NCBI GenBank assembly: GCA_002747455.1
Contig: PDPG01000042.1
Coordinates: forward strand, 53,336-117,335
Length of the DNA stretch: 64,000 bases
Source of the DNA: Pseudomonadota bacterium
GTDB lineage: Bacteria; Pseudomonadota; Gammaproteobacteria; Thiotrichales; Thiotrichaceae
Direction of reading: 5' to 3'
A program made the translations under genes and the position numbers. Below the pieces are notes generated by a model. That model had not been told where the DNA came from. It did not search any database and worked only from the letters and a program-made list of their open reading frames with translations. Within the stretch, counting starts at the first letter, position 1. Every line of letters starts with the position of its first letter. This document shows positions 56,509 through 64,000 of this stretch, piece by piece.

Positions 56509-57143
56509 ATATCGCAGACTATCGTAGAGAATATACACTCAACGGATTAAGCCGGGCAGACCTTGAAAGTGATCCGTTTCGCCAGTTTGACCGTTGGTTT
56601 TCGCAAGCATTAGAGTCCGACTACCCAGATGCCAATGCGATGTCTTTGGCGACGGTCTCAGCAGATGGGAAGCCCAGTATCCGAACCGTCTTATTGAAAG
56701 GATTTGATGGTAAGGGCTTTGTTTTCTTCACCAATTATGACAGTGACAAAGCCAAAGACATTGCCGAAAATGAGCAAGTGAGTCTGCTCTTTCCTTGGCT
56801 ACAGCTTGACCGCCAAGTTGAAGTTTGTGGTATTGCCAAGAAAGTATCCGATGCAGAATCAAGCGAATACTTTAGCTCTCGCCCGCTTGGTAGCCAGTTA
56901 GGTGCTTGGGCATCACACCAAAGCCAACCTATTGAAGCGCGAAAGGATTTGCTCAAACAGCTTGACGTTGTCACTGAGCGTTTTAAGGATAGCGAAGCAA
57001 TTCCCCGACCAGAACACTGGGGTGGCTATCGTGTGATTCCCGAAAGCATTGAGTTCTGGCAAGGCCGTGAGAATCGCTTACATGACCGTTTTGAATATCG
57101 CCTCGACGGTGACGAATGGCAGCTCCGCAGACTACAGCCATAA
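56505..57143 (+). CDS. pdxH: Pyridoxamine 5'-phosphate oxidase
   Basis: A 212-aa FMN enzyme converting PNP and PMP to PLP. It has the family pattern YRREYTLNGLSRADLESDPF, AMSLATVSADGKPSIRTVLLKGFD, FFTNYDSDKAKDI, the SSRPLGSQLGAWASHQSQ loop and the signature IEFWQGRENRLHDRFEY. The start overlaps the uup stop by four bases (ATGA). A bidirectional terminator follows. Confidence 0.97.
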   Translation: MNIADYRREYTLNGLSRADLESDPFRQFDRWFSQALESDYPDANAMSLATVSADGKPSIRTVLLKGFDGKGFVFFTNYDSDKAKDIAENEQVSLLFPWLQLDRQVEVCGIAKKVSDAESSEYFSSRPLGSQLGAWASHQSQPIEARKDLLKQLDVVTERFKDSEAIPRPEHWGGYRVIPESIEFWQGRENRLHDRFEYRLDGDEWQLRRLQP

Positions 57144-57154
57144 CCTGATGTGTA

Positions 57155-57195
57155 AAAAAATCCCGGCTTGTTACTCAACAATGCCGGGATTTTTT
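57155..57195. terminator. Bidirectional intrinsic terminator between pdxH and ctpA
   Basis: AAAAAATCCCGGC pairs with GCCGGGATTTTTT with a 15-base loop. The A-run before and T-run after the G/C stem make it functional in both directions for the convergent genes. Confidence 0.93.
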
Positions 57196-57216
57196 GGGTT
57201 CCGAGAAACCGCCAAC

Positions 57217-58587
57217 TTACTGAAGTTGCTTGGCGAGCACCATGCTCTTCAGGATATTCAGAGCTTCATACAGTTGATAGTCTTCCTCAACCAAGTTTTT
57301 CTTCTTGGCTTCAGCAGCCTTCTGCTTTTCTTCTTCGGTGACTTCATTTTTGGTTGCTTCTTTTGCAACATCCCGCGCTGACTTTTTACCGTTTGGATTT
57401 TCTAAATGCCCTGTCAGATCCGCTTCTGATAAAGGCTGGAACTTTTCCTTCCCATCCTGCTTGCCATTGGTCATTCTTAGTGACTCAATCACAATGTCTG
57501 GCTCAATTCCTTTCGCCTGAATGGAACGCCCGTTAGGCGTGAAGTAACGCGCCGTCGTCAACTTAACCGCAGTACTACGATCAATCGGTAACACGGTCTG
57601 CACCGACCCCTTACCAAAGGTTTTCACACCAACAACCAAAGCACGTTTGTGATCCTGCAACGCACCTGCAACGATTTCAGAAGCAGAAGCAGAGCCCTGA
57701 TTCACTAACACAACCAACGGCGCACCGTTCAGGATATCACCCTTCTCTGCATCATAACGTGTAACCGAGTCCTCAATACGACCCTCGGTGTACACCACAT
57801 TGCCAGACTGCAGAAACAAATCACTCACGCCCACGGCACCGCTTAATACGCCACCGGGATTGTTGCGCAAGTCAAGCACCAAGCCTTTCAGTTTACCCTC
57901 ATTTTCCTTAAGCAATTTTGCAACAGCATCCGCAACCCCTTGAGTTGTTTTAGACTGGAAGCTTGAAATACGCACATACCCAAAGCCATCGCCCAGCATA
58001 CGCTGTTTGACACTTTTCACCTTGATGATGTCCCGCACCACCTTGATGGTGAAGGGTTGATTTTCACCTTCACGTACGACCATCAGGTTGATGGGCACGC
58101 CGGGCTTACCACGCATAATCTTAACCGCTTCGCTCAAGGTCAAACCCTTAACTGGCTTGTCATCCAAACGAATGATCAAATCCCCAGGCTGAATACCCGC
58201 TTTTTGGGCAGGCGTGTCATCTATCGGGGAAATAACTTTAACGAAGCCATCTTCCATGCCCACTTCAATACCAAGACCACCAAATTCACCGGAAGTACCC
58301 ACCTGAAGCTCGGTGAAGGCATCCTCATCCAGGTACGCAGAGTGTGGATCCAAACCCGTCAACATTCCACTAATCGCATCGCTGATGAGGGTCTTATCAT
58401 CCACCTCTTCCACGTAATCACGCTTAATGCGCAGGTAGACCTCAGTGAACTTCCGAAGCTGCTCCAGAGGCACTGCTGGACGGCTATCTTTAAATGCAAA
58501 GACACTCAGGCTGGCAGTGCTTGCCACACCGATTAATGTGCCTGCAATCAGTCCGGTGGATAGCGTTTTATTAATCTTGAATTGCAT
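57217..58587 (-). CDS. C-terminal processing protease (S41)
   Basis: A 456-aa protein from the ATG at 58587, which has GGAG five bases upstream. A signal or anchor segment (TGLIAGTLIGVASTASLSVFAF) is followed by the CtpA N-terminal domain, a PDZ domain (about 100-185: GGLGIEVGMEDGFVKVISPIDDTPAQKAGI) and the protease core. The Ser nucleophile is in GSASASEIVAGALQDH and the Lys in GVKTFGKGSVQT. The C-terminus is a long charged helical tail. Periplasmic tail-specific protease acting on envelope or cell-wall hydrolase substrates. It follows envC, a pairing common in proteobacteria. Confidence 0.93.
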   Translation of the reverse strand: MQFKINKTLSTGLIAGTLIGVASTASLSVFAFKDSRPAVPLEQLRKFTEVYLRIKRDYVEEVDDKTLISDAISGMLTGLDPHSAYLDEDAFTELQVGTSGEFGGLGIEVGMEDGFVKVISPIDDTPAQKAGIQPGDLIIRLDDKPVKGLTLSEAVKIMRGKPGVPINLMVVREGENQPFTIKVVRDIIKVKSVKQRMLGDGFGYVRISSFQSKTTQGVADAVAKLLKENEGKLKGLVLDLRNNPGGVLSGAVGVSDLFLQSGNVVYTEGRIEDSVTRYDAEKGDILNGAPLVVLVNQGSASASEIVAGALQDHKRALVVGVKTFGKGSVQTVLPIDRSTAVKLTTARYFTPNGRSIQAKGIEPDIVIESLRMTNGKQDGKEKFQPLSEADLTGHLENPNGKKSARDVAKEATKNEVTEEEKQKAAEAKKKNLVEEDYQLYEALNILKSMVLAKQLQ

Positions 58588-58764
58588 ATTTTCTCCAGTA
58601 TAAACATCCACATTCGCCGGTGAATGTCAGAGTCCCGCTCATTATTATTGTCAAGACGTTCACAAAAGCAGAAGTTTAAGCATTACAAACGTTTTTTGCA
58701 CTTCGTTTATCATGAAAAATTACCAACTGTCTGATAGTTCATCTAATTTAGAACAAAGAGCCAA

Positions 58765-59994
58765 CTATTTACACCACTTGGCAGGATTTCTGGTAGACGC
58801 CCCCTTACGAATTTCAAAATACAGCGCATTCTTACCATAATCGCTGGCGTTCCCAACCGCAGCAATGACTGCGCCTGCCTTTACCACATCACCCTTTTTA
58901 CGATAGACGGCTCGGTTATAGGCATACAAGGTGCGATAATCTTTGTCATGACGCAAAATAATCACATGACCATAATCTTTGAGCAGCCCGACATACTCTA
59001 CCTTTCCCCGTGCTACCGCGTGTACCCGCTGCCCACCGGCTGCCCTGATCAGCACCCCCTTCCATCGTCGCTTTTGGTTGCGCCGACTTCCGTAAGACTT
59101 GACAACACGCCCTTTAACCGGCCATGACAAACGGCCACGTAATGAAGAAAACGGACGATTTGCCACAAAATTCAAGCTTGTTTTCTTTCCAGACTTAGCT
59201 TTCCTATCCTTCGAGGTCTTCTTCTTAGAGTCTGACTGGCGAGCGACTTTCGTTTTCTTTGGCTGTTTTTTAGCTGCCGCTTGTGCTTTTTGTTTTTTGA
59301 TCAAATTATCAAACACGGCTTGCAGAGCGGCCTCTTTTTTCTTCAGTGCTACAAGCTTGCTATGTTCATCCTTGACGACCGTTCTTACCTTCTTCAGGGC
59401 TTTTTCATTCTTTATCAATTCAACTTTCAGATTCTTTCTATCCTCCGCTAGAGCCACCCGCAACGCTTTTAGTGTTCCATGATCTTTTAAAATTTTAGCC
59501 TCCAAAGCCTCAACTTCTTTCAGACTTTTTTTCACACCCCGAATACGCTCTAAGCGACTCTTGTTGAGGTATTCAAAATACTTGGTCGTACGACTAATAT
59601 CGGAGGGATCATCCTGCTTTAACAACAAGCGCAAATGTGACTCCTCACCAGAGCTATACATCGCCAACAACTGCTTTGCCAGAATCTCCTTTTCTGCCTT
59701 GATCTTTGCGAGCAACGCCTGTTTTTTCTTATTGGAGCGAATCATTTTTTGGTTAATTGCAACGATCTTTTGCTCCGTCTGATATTCCTTACGAGACAAG
59801 CGATTAATCTCTGACCTATTCCTATCCAACTCCGTTTGAAGCGAGCGAGCATTGGCTTTCGCTTCCTTATAGCTTTTATTTACCTTGGAAATTTCTGCCT
59901 TAATTTTCTTTTGCTGTTGCCGTGTGTCGGCCTGAACACTGGAAAATCCCATGAACCACAGCACCACACAGACAAGTATTAAACGATAAACCAA
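58765..59994 (-). CDS. envC: EnvC-like murein hydrolase activator
   Basis: A 409-aa exported protein: signal peptide (LILVCVVLWFMGFSSVQA), a long coiled coil (residues about 25-250), a Lys/Arg-rich linker, and a C-terminal LytM domain. The LytM metal site is degenerate: the usual HxGxD is replaced (GVLIRAAGG) and the C-terminal HxH position reads YFEIRKG, as in EnvC, which activates amidases AmiA/B without being an enzyme. It likely acts in daughter-cell wall splitting with FtsEX. gpmI, often upstream, is not here; the next gene is a divergent ArsR regulator. Confidence 0.88.
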   Translation of the reverse strand: MVYRLILVCVVLWFMGFSSVQADTRQQQKKIKAEISKVNKSYKEAKANARSLQTELDRNRSEINRLSRKEYQTEQKIVAINQKMIRSNKKKQALLAKIKAEKEILAKQLLAMYSSGEESHLRLLLKQDDPSDISRTTKYFEYLNKSRLERIRGVKKSLKEVEALEAKILKDHGTLKALRVALAEDRKNLKVELIKNEKALKKVRTVVKDEHSKLVALKKKEAALQAVFDNLIKKQKAQAAAKKQPKKTKVARQSDSKKKTSKDRKAKSGKKTSLNFVANRPFSSLRGRLSWPVKGRVVKSYGSRRNQKRRWKGVLIRAAGGQRVHAVARGKVEYVGLLKDYGHVIILRHDKDYRTLYAYNRAVYRKKGDVVKAGAVIAAVGNASDYGKNALYFEIRKGASTRNPAKWCK

Positions 59995-60138
59995 ACCAAA
60001 TACCTACACACGATCACCAATGTAATGAGCTTATATCGTCCACTATTTGCTATTCAAGTAACTTGTGGAAGAAACTGTATTAAAACATTGAAATGTAATA
60101 ACATCGGCCGTATCCATAAGGCCAGAAGGATTGAAAAT

Positions 60139-60495
60139 ATGGGCAGCACCGAGACCTTGAACAGCATGTCACATCCCCCCGTCTTTGATAGTGCTGACCT
60201 ACTCTCCCGTGAAAAAGATATTGAGCAAGCTTCCCGCTCGCTCAAGGCTATCTCGCACCCGTTGCGTCTCAAAATACTTTGCGTACTTGGTAGTAATGAG
60301 GTCAATGTGCGGGATATTGTGGACTCGGTCGGTACCTCACAAAGCAACATCTCCCAACACTTAGCTATCTTGCGGGATAAAGGTATCCTGGGCTCCCGTA
60401 AAGAGGCGAATAAGGTTTTTTACAAAGTCGCTGATAATAGAACACTCAAGCTCATTGAAATGATGCAGGAAGTGTTTTGCACACCCCAACGCTAA
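60139..60495 (+). CDS. ArsR-family repressor, persulfide-sensor (BigR/SqrR-like)
   Basis: A 118-aa winged-helix regulator; the ATG at 60139 has AAGGA upstream. The HTH is QSNISQHLAILRDKGILGSRKEAN. Of the metal-site cysteines typical of ArsR there are none, but two cysteines stand exactly where BigR, SqrR and YgaV have theirs: Cys48 in LKILCVLG and Cys114 in VFCTPQR at the C-terminus. In those proteins they form a tetrasulfide bridge when reactive sulfur species appear, releasing DNA. Downstream rhodanese and glutaredoxin genes fit this role. Family membership is inferred. Confidence 0.82.
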   Translation: MGSTETLNSMSHPPVFDSADLLSREKDIEQASRSLKAISHPLRLKILCVLGSNEVNVRDIVDSVGTSQSNISQHLAILRDKGILGSRKEANKVFYKVADNRTLKLIEMMQEVFCTPQR

Positions 60496-60598
60496 TCCCC
60501 CTCCAACCAAAAATTCCCATATATGCTGGCGTGAGGCTTTACCCATTGATCGCCAAGCGGTATCTTTACGCCCTGTCAATCCACCTAATGGTTTCAAC

Positions 60599-61024
60599 AT
60601 GCAAGAATATATCGAATTCGCCCAAGCCAACCCATTGTTATTTCTGGGGTTCTTTGGTGTCTTAGCGCTCATCATCTGGACAGAATGGACACGAATAACT
60701 CGCAAATATCAGTTGGCTGATGTCAACACGGCGGTGAGGATGATGAATAATGATAAAACACTCATTCTGGATGTGCGCGAAGACAGTGAAATGCAGGAAG
60801 GCAGCATCAAAGGCGCGAAGCATATTCCGCTTACGGCTCTGGCTACTCGCATCAGCGAACTGGATAAATTCAAATCAGACCCAGTAATTATCTACTGTCG
60901 CAGTGGGAACCGCTCAGGTAGTGCCTGTAATACGCTGACAAAAGCAGGCTTTGAGGATGTTTATAACTTGGTGGGCGGTATTGCTGCATGGGAAACGGCC
61001 AACCTGCCACTTGCCAAGCGTTAA
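60599..61024 (+). CDS. Membrane-anchored rhodanese (YibN-like)
   Basis: A 141-aa protein with an N-terminal transmembrane segment (PLLFLGFFGVLALIIW) and a rhodanese domain. The active-site Cys is in IYCRSGNRSGSA, forming a persulfide in sulfur transfer. The order yibN-grxC-secB-gpsA is conserved in gammaproteobacteria. The upstream persulfide-type repressor suggests control by reactive sulfur. The ATG has a weak ribosome site. Confidence 0.92.
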   Translation: MQEYIEFAQANPLLFLGFFGVLALIIWTEWTRITRKYQLADVNTAVRMMNNDKTLILDVREDSEMQEGSIKGAKHIPLTALATRISELDKFKSDPVIIYCRSGNRSGSACNTLTKAGFEDVYNLVGGIAAWETANLPLAKR

Positions 61025-61040
61025 TGAACAGAGAAAACCT

Positions 61041-61307
61041 ATGAGCGCCAAAGTTGTCATATACACCACTCGTTTTTGCCCTTTTTGCATACGCGCCCGA
61101 CGGCTGCTGAAGAAAAAAGGTATTGATTACGAGGAAATCGGTGTGGCTAATGACCCTGCCCTGTGGCAGAAGATGCAAATACTCAGTGGCCGCAACACCG
61201 TCCCGCAAATTTTCATCAATGACCAGCCCATCGGCGGCTTTGATGATATGGCTCGTCTCGACAGAAGCGGCGAGCTTGATGCCTTATTAAGTACAACACA
61301 ACAATAA
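61041..61307 (+). CDS. grxC: Glutaredoxin 3
   Basis: An 88-aa dithiol glutaredoxin from MSAKVVIYTTRFCPFC. CPFC is the redox site; TVPQIFI and GGFDDMARLD are the conserved glutathione-binding loops. A longer in-frame start overlaps the rhodanese gene and is rejected by homology. It reduces protein disulfides and glutathionylated proteins in the cytoplasm. Confidence 0.96.
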   Translation: MSAKVVIYTTRFCPFCIRARRLLKKKGIDYEEIGVANDPALWQKMQILSGRNTVPQIFINDQPIGGFDDMARLDRSGELDALLSTTQQ

Positions 61308-61318
61308 AGGAAAATTTT

Positions 61319-61813
61319 ATGTCTGAAGAACAAGCTGCAACAACGACTCAGGAAGAACCACAGTTCGTTATTGAGCGTATCTATTTAAAGGACGTTTCAT
61401 TCGAATCACCGAATAGCCCCACAGTATTCACCAAGGAGTGGACACCGGATACCAATCTGCAACTAAATACTCAAGTTAATCCATTATCTGATGGACACTT
61501 TGAGGTTGAGTTGATGATCACGATCACCGTCAAGAGCAACGATGAAACTGCTTTTCTGGTTGAAGTAACTCAGGCAGGCGTGTTCAAAATCACGGGGTAT
61601 CCGCCGGAGCAACTGAATCACCTGCTGGCAAGCTATTGCCCTAGTAACTTGTTCCCTTATGCACGTGAAGCCATTGCCAGCTTAATTTCCAAAGGCAGCT
61701 TCCCTGAGATGCACTTATCGCCAATCAACTTTGATGCACTGTATGCACAACGTCAGGCAGAGGAAGCAGCACAGGCTCAAGCCGGTGCGGATGGCGGATC
61801 TGCTGAAGCCTGA
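61319..61813 (+). CDS. secB: Export chaperone SecB
   Basis: A 164-aa acidic protein with the SecB core: FVIERIYLKDVSFESPNSP, the FEVELMITITVKSNDETAFLVEV strands, and LFPYAREAIASLISKGSFPEMHLSPINFDALY. The tetramer keeps preproteins unfolded and hands them to the SecA zinc tail. It ends in a TGATG junction with gpsA (1-base overlap). Confidence 0.97.
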   Translation: MSEEQAATTTQEEPQFVIERIYLKDVSFESPNSPTVFTKEWTPDTNLQLNTQVNPLSDGHFEVELMITITVKSNDETAFLVEVTQAGVFKITGYPPEQLNHLLASYCPSNLFPYAREAIASLISKGSFPEMHLSPINFDALYAQRQAEEAAQAQAGADGGSAEA

Positions 61814-62823
61814 TGGTACAACGACCTGAGAATTTTTCAGTTCACGGAGCCGGCTCTTGGGGCACGGCTCTGGCGCTGCAGCTTGCCAGAAATGGGGTGG
61901 ATGTGCGTTTGTGGGGGCATCGTCCTGAGCGGCTTGAGCAATACAACCAGGCTCGCCGGAATACCGACTACCTTCCTGACACCCCCTTCCCTGATACGCT
62001 GCACTGCCACGCGGATCTTCAGGTACTTGTCGAACACAGTCTATATCAGCTCATTGTTGTACCCAGTCATGGCTTTCGCCAATTACTGGAAAAGCTGCAA
62101 CCATTGCTGAGCAGTAAACATAAAGTATTATGGGCCAGCAAAGGGCTGGAGCTGGAAACCGGCAGGTTACTACATGAACTGGTGGAAGAAAGCCTGCCCC
62201 AGATCAAGCACTATGGCCTTGTCTCTGGCCCGACATTCGCTGCCGAAGTGGCCAAAGGCTTGCCAACAGCAATGACAGTGGCAAGCAATGATAAATTACT
62301 GGGTGAGCAAGTCTCCGCTGCATTTCAATCTCAGCATTATCGCGTTTACACCAGCGACGATATTGTCGGCGTGGAACTTGGTGGAGCGGTGAAAAATGTA
62401 CTGGCGATTGCTGCGGGTATTGCAGATGGCTTAGGGCTTGGAGCCAATGCGCGTACCGCATTAATTACGCGTGGCTTAGCAGAGATTTTACGCCTCGGCC
62501 GGGCAATGGGCGCACAAGCTGAAACACTCATGGGCTTGTCAGGCATTGGCGACTTGATTCTAACCTGTACTGATGACCAGTCTCGCAACCGGCGGCTGGG
62601 CTTGGCGCTGGGTAAAGGCAAGACACTGATACAGGCAATCGAGGAAATTGGGCAGGCTGTGGAGGGCGTCAAAACCTCACAAAATATTCACCTGCTGGCT
62701 ACCCGCGCTGGTGTGGAGATGCCTATTTGCTCAACAGTACAGCAAATTCTTTACCACGATCTGCCACCACAGGAAGCGGTACAAGTACTTATCAACCGCA
62801 CACCAAAGCCTGAATTTTACTAA
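61813..62823 (+). CDS. gpsA: Glycerol-3-phosphate dehydrogenase [NAD(P)+]
   Basis: A 336-aa enzyme making sn-glycerol-3-phosphate for phospholipids. NAD(P) loop GAGSWGTALA, the SGPTFAAEVAKGLPTAM motif, catalytic Lys in GAVKNVLAIAAGIADGLGLG, and TRGLAEILRLG are all present. The ATG overlaps the secB stop by one base. Confidence 0.97.
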   Translation: MVQRPENFSVHGAGSWGTALALQLARNGVDVRLWGHRPERLEQYNQARRNTDYLPDTPFPDTLHCHADLQVLVEHSLYQLIVVPSHGFRQLLEKLQPLLSSKHKVLWASKGLELETGRLLHELVEESLPQIKHYGLVSGPTFAAEVAKGLPTAMTVASNDKLLGEQVSAAFQSQHYRVYTSDDIVGVELGGAVKNVLAIAAGIADGLGLGANARTALITRGLAEILRLGRAMGAQAETLMGLSGIGDLILTCTDDQSRNRRLGLALGKGKTLIQAIEEIGQAVEGVKTSQNIHLLATRAGVEMPICSTVQQILYHDLPPQEAVQVLINRTPKPEFY

Positions 62824-62937
62824 CGACATACTCCGAGCACTTCAGATTTTTATTGGTTTGTGATAAAAACTGGAGCTGTTGAATAATCGGGCCTAGACGG
62901 CTAAACCGAGATAGCAAACTGTCAAGAGGACTTTGTG

Positions 62938-63141
62938 ATGCTAGACAATCTAAACATGAATGATGCTGTAATGCTGGGACGTGGTGTAATGGTTATAGTC
63001 GCCGCGATCCTGACTGCGATCAGCCCTGGCTTTATCTGGCTATTGGTGCTGTTGGGTGCGGTGATTATGCAGGCAGCGTTTACTGGGTTTTGCCCGCTGG
63101 CAATGATCTATCAAAAGCTGGGGCTGTTTACTGATAAGTAA
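62938..63141 (+). CDS. DUF2892 (YgaP-like) membrane protein
   Basis: A 67-aa protein with two hydrophobic helices (about 15-33 and 35-52). The end has FTGFCPLAMIYQKLG, the conserved Cys-Pro motif of DUF2892, the membrane domain of the E. coli rhodanese YgaP. The ATG at 62938 is preceded by AGAGGA; a GTG three bases earlier is possible. Genes for this family often accompany sulfur metabolism. A strong terminator follows, so it forms its own unit. Confidence 0.85.
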   Translation: MLDNLNMNDAVMLGRGVMVIVAAILTAISPGFIWLLVLLGAVIMQAAFTGFCPLAMIYQKLGLFTDK

Positions 63142-63607
63142 GCGCGAGACCGCAAACACAAAACGACGAGGGGGCGGGCCGGATGCAATTTGGCTCGCCT
63201 TTTTTGCTTTAAGAACTGGTTTGAAATGTTTTGGTAATGAAGAAAGTGTTTAACATTCAGCCCTTGTCTTATCACTTTTAATCACATTAGTTGCTCGCCG
63301 GAGGGCATATTCGGCGACCAAGTTACGGTTTGCTGTTTCCCCTTTGTTGGTTACTACAATAGCCGGTACCACCTGTACGCTACGGGCAAAACTTGCATAA
63401 CGCTTGTTACAAATTCAACGGATGTGGCCATGATAACTTCGTGACGGCAAGCTCTAAGTGGCGTATCCTTTCGGCTGTTTTTCGGTGGTGATCAATCGAT
63501 CAGATACACCGTCATTTTTCAAATACTCTGAACACCAGATTTCGTTAAAACTCCGGCTCTTAGGTACAAAAAGTTAAGTGCAAATCGATAACACTGCCAA
63601 GGCGCAC
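63142..63607. other. 466-base non-coding stretch after the DUF2892 gene
   Basis: Apart from the terminator at 63173-63205, nothing is clearly functional. On the minus strand an open frame of about 54 codons ending at 63250 has no start codon or ribosome site and looks like chance or a remnant. The promoter of the glycosyltransferase gene must lie near its right end. Confidence 0.4.
63173..63205 (+). terminator. Intrinsic terminator after the DUF2892 gene
   Basis: GGCGGGCC pairs with GGCTCGCC (one G-T wobble), followed by TTTTTT. Confidence 0.9.
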
Positions 63608-64000
63608 ATGCCTTTGTCACTCCCCCTGCTGATGTGGCTGTTCCTTATTATCTCTTTAATAGCATGGACTTTATTACCTAGTGTGCTGTTTCCTAACTTG
63701 CCCCTGGATGTCAATGAAGGCTTACTGTGGGGACAAACGTGGCAATGGGGCTATTATAAACACCCACCCTTACAAGCCTGGTTATTACAAAGTACCTATG
63801 AAATCGCCGGGACACAGCGTTGGGCTTATTTTTTATTAGCGCAACTCACCATTATCGTCGCCATGTTAGGCGTGTATGCGACAGCCCGTCGTTTAGCGCA
63901 ACCTAATCAAGCAGCATTAGCGACCTTAGCACTCAGTGGTATTTATTATTTCAACGTCACCAGCATTGAATTTAATCCGAATACCTTGCAATTAGCGACT
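63608..64000 (+). CDS. ArnT/PMT-family (GT39-like) membrane glycosyltransferase, N-terminal part
   Basis: The first 131 codons of a gene that runs off the window. The start ATG at 63608 has AAGG five bases upstream; a GTG at 63578, right after an in-frame TAA, is an alternative. Seen: a first hydrophobic helix (LPLLMWLFLIISLIAWTLL), the early lumenal loop with an acidic residue and WGQTWQWGYYKHPPLQAWLL (the HPPL motif of this family), then a second membrane helix. Such enzymes transfer sugars from undecaprenyl- or dolichyl-like phosphates onto lipid A or proteins in the periplasm. The substrate cannot be told. Confidence 0.82.
   Translation, partial: MPLSLPLLMWLFLIISLIAWTLLPSVLFPNLPLDVNEGLLWGQTWQWGYYKHPPLQAWLLQSTYEIAGTQRWAYFLLAQLTIIVAMLGVYATARRLAQPNQAALATLALSGIYYFNVTSIEFNPNTLQLAT

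Noticed and set aside
60025..60138. N-terminal extension of the ArsR regulator
   Set aside because: The extra 38 residues have no similarity to ArsR proteins, and AAGGA precedes the internal ATG.
63250..63411. Minus-strand 54-codon open frame
   Set aside because: No start codon, no ribosome site and no recognisable domain; could be a gene remnant but cannot be supported.

Overview
The window is a compact stretch of a gammaproteobacterial chromosome. It carries LPS Kdo transferase (waaA), a type II secretion pseudopilin block, the smg/dprA/topA/tsaC set and the yibN-grxC-secB-gpsA operon. A likely persulfide-sensing repressor, a rhodanese and a DUF2892 protein suggest sulfur chemistry, so a Thiotrichales-like organism is plausible. 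That placement is inferred from gene content only. No rRNA, tRNA, IS element, prophage or CRISPR array was recognised.

Layout. 1-3.9 kb: start of proB, then obgE and slyD-like (minus), DUF4332 and waaA (plus). 3.9-5.2 kb: pilU. 5.2-19 kb: five minus-strand genes for exported envelope proteins: a small DUF11-like protein, a 972-aa DUF11 protein, a 2136-aa protein with DUF11/SdrD-like modules and a probable C-terminal beta-barrel, an OmpA-type lipoprotein with a Lys/Val-periodic linker, and a 904-aa DUF11 protein. 19.2-20.8 kb: DUF3301, dodecin, fabI. 20.8-26.6 kb: secA, argJ, a polysaccharide deacetylase and mutT. 26.6-30.8 kb: a 31-aa membrane peptide, rpoH, hemL and a dynamin-like GTPase. 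31-33.5 kb: two Ala/Val/Glu-rich proteins, one with exact 99-bp repeats. 34-36.6 kb: gspGHIJ diverging from a rhombosortase-like gene. 36.6-48.4 kb: purD, a FimT-like pseudopilin, then the minus-strand block def-fmt-rsmB-DUF4390-ntrY-ntrX-trkA-trkH. 48.4-57.2 kb (plus): LysM lipoprotein, dprA, smg, topA, tsaC, uup, pdxH. 57.2-60 kb: envC and ctpA (minus). 60.1-64 kb (plus): ArsR regulator, rhodanese, grxC, secB, gpsA, DUF2892, and the start of a membrane glycosyltransferase.

The best candidate for an undescribed system is the 13.7-kb DUF11 cluster. Three long secreted proteins share an N-terminal module, two share a C-terminal module, and they are encoded with a large predicted outer-membrane barrel and a peptidoglycan-binding lipoprotein. 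It looks like a self-contained surface-layer, sheath or appendage apparatus. The best regulatory observation is a perfect CIRCE operator with an extra half-site on the promoter of rpoH, which would place sigma-32 synthesis under HrcA. Other notable points are an NtrX that has lost its sigma-54 activation motifs, a BigR/SqrR-like repressor with both conserved cysteines, and a pair of proteins built from 11-residue amphipathic repeats.
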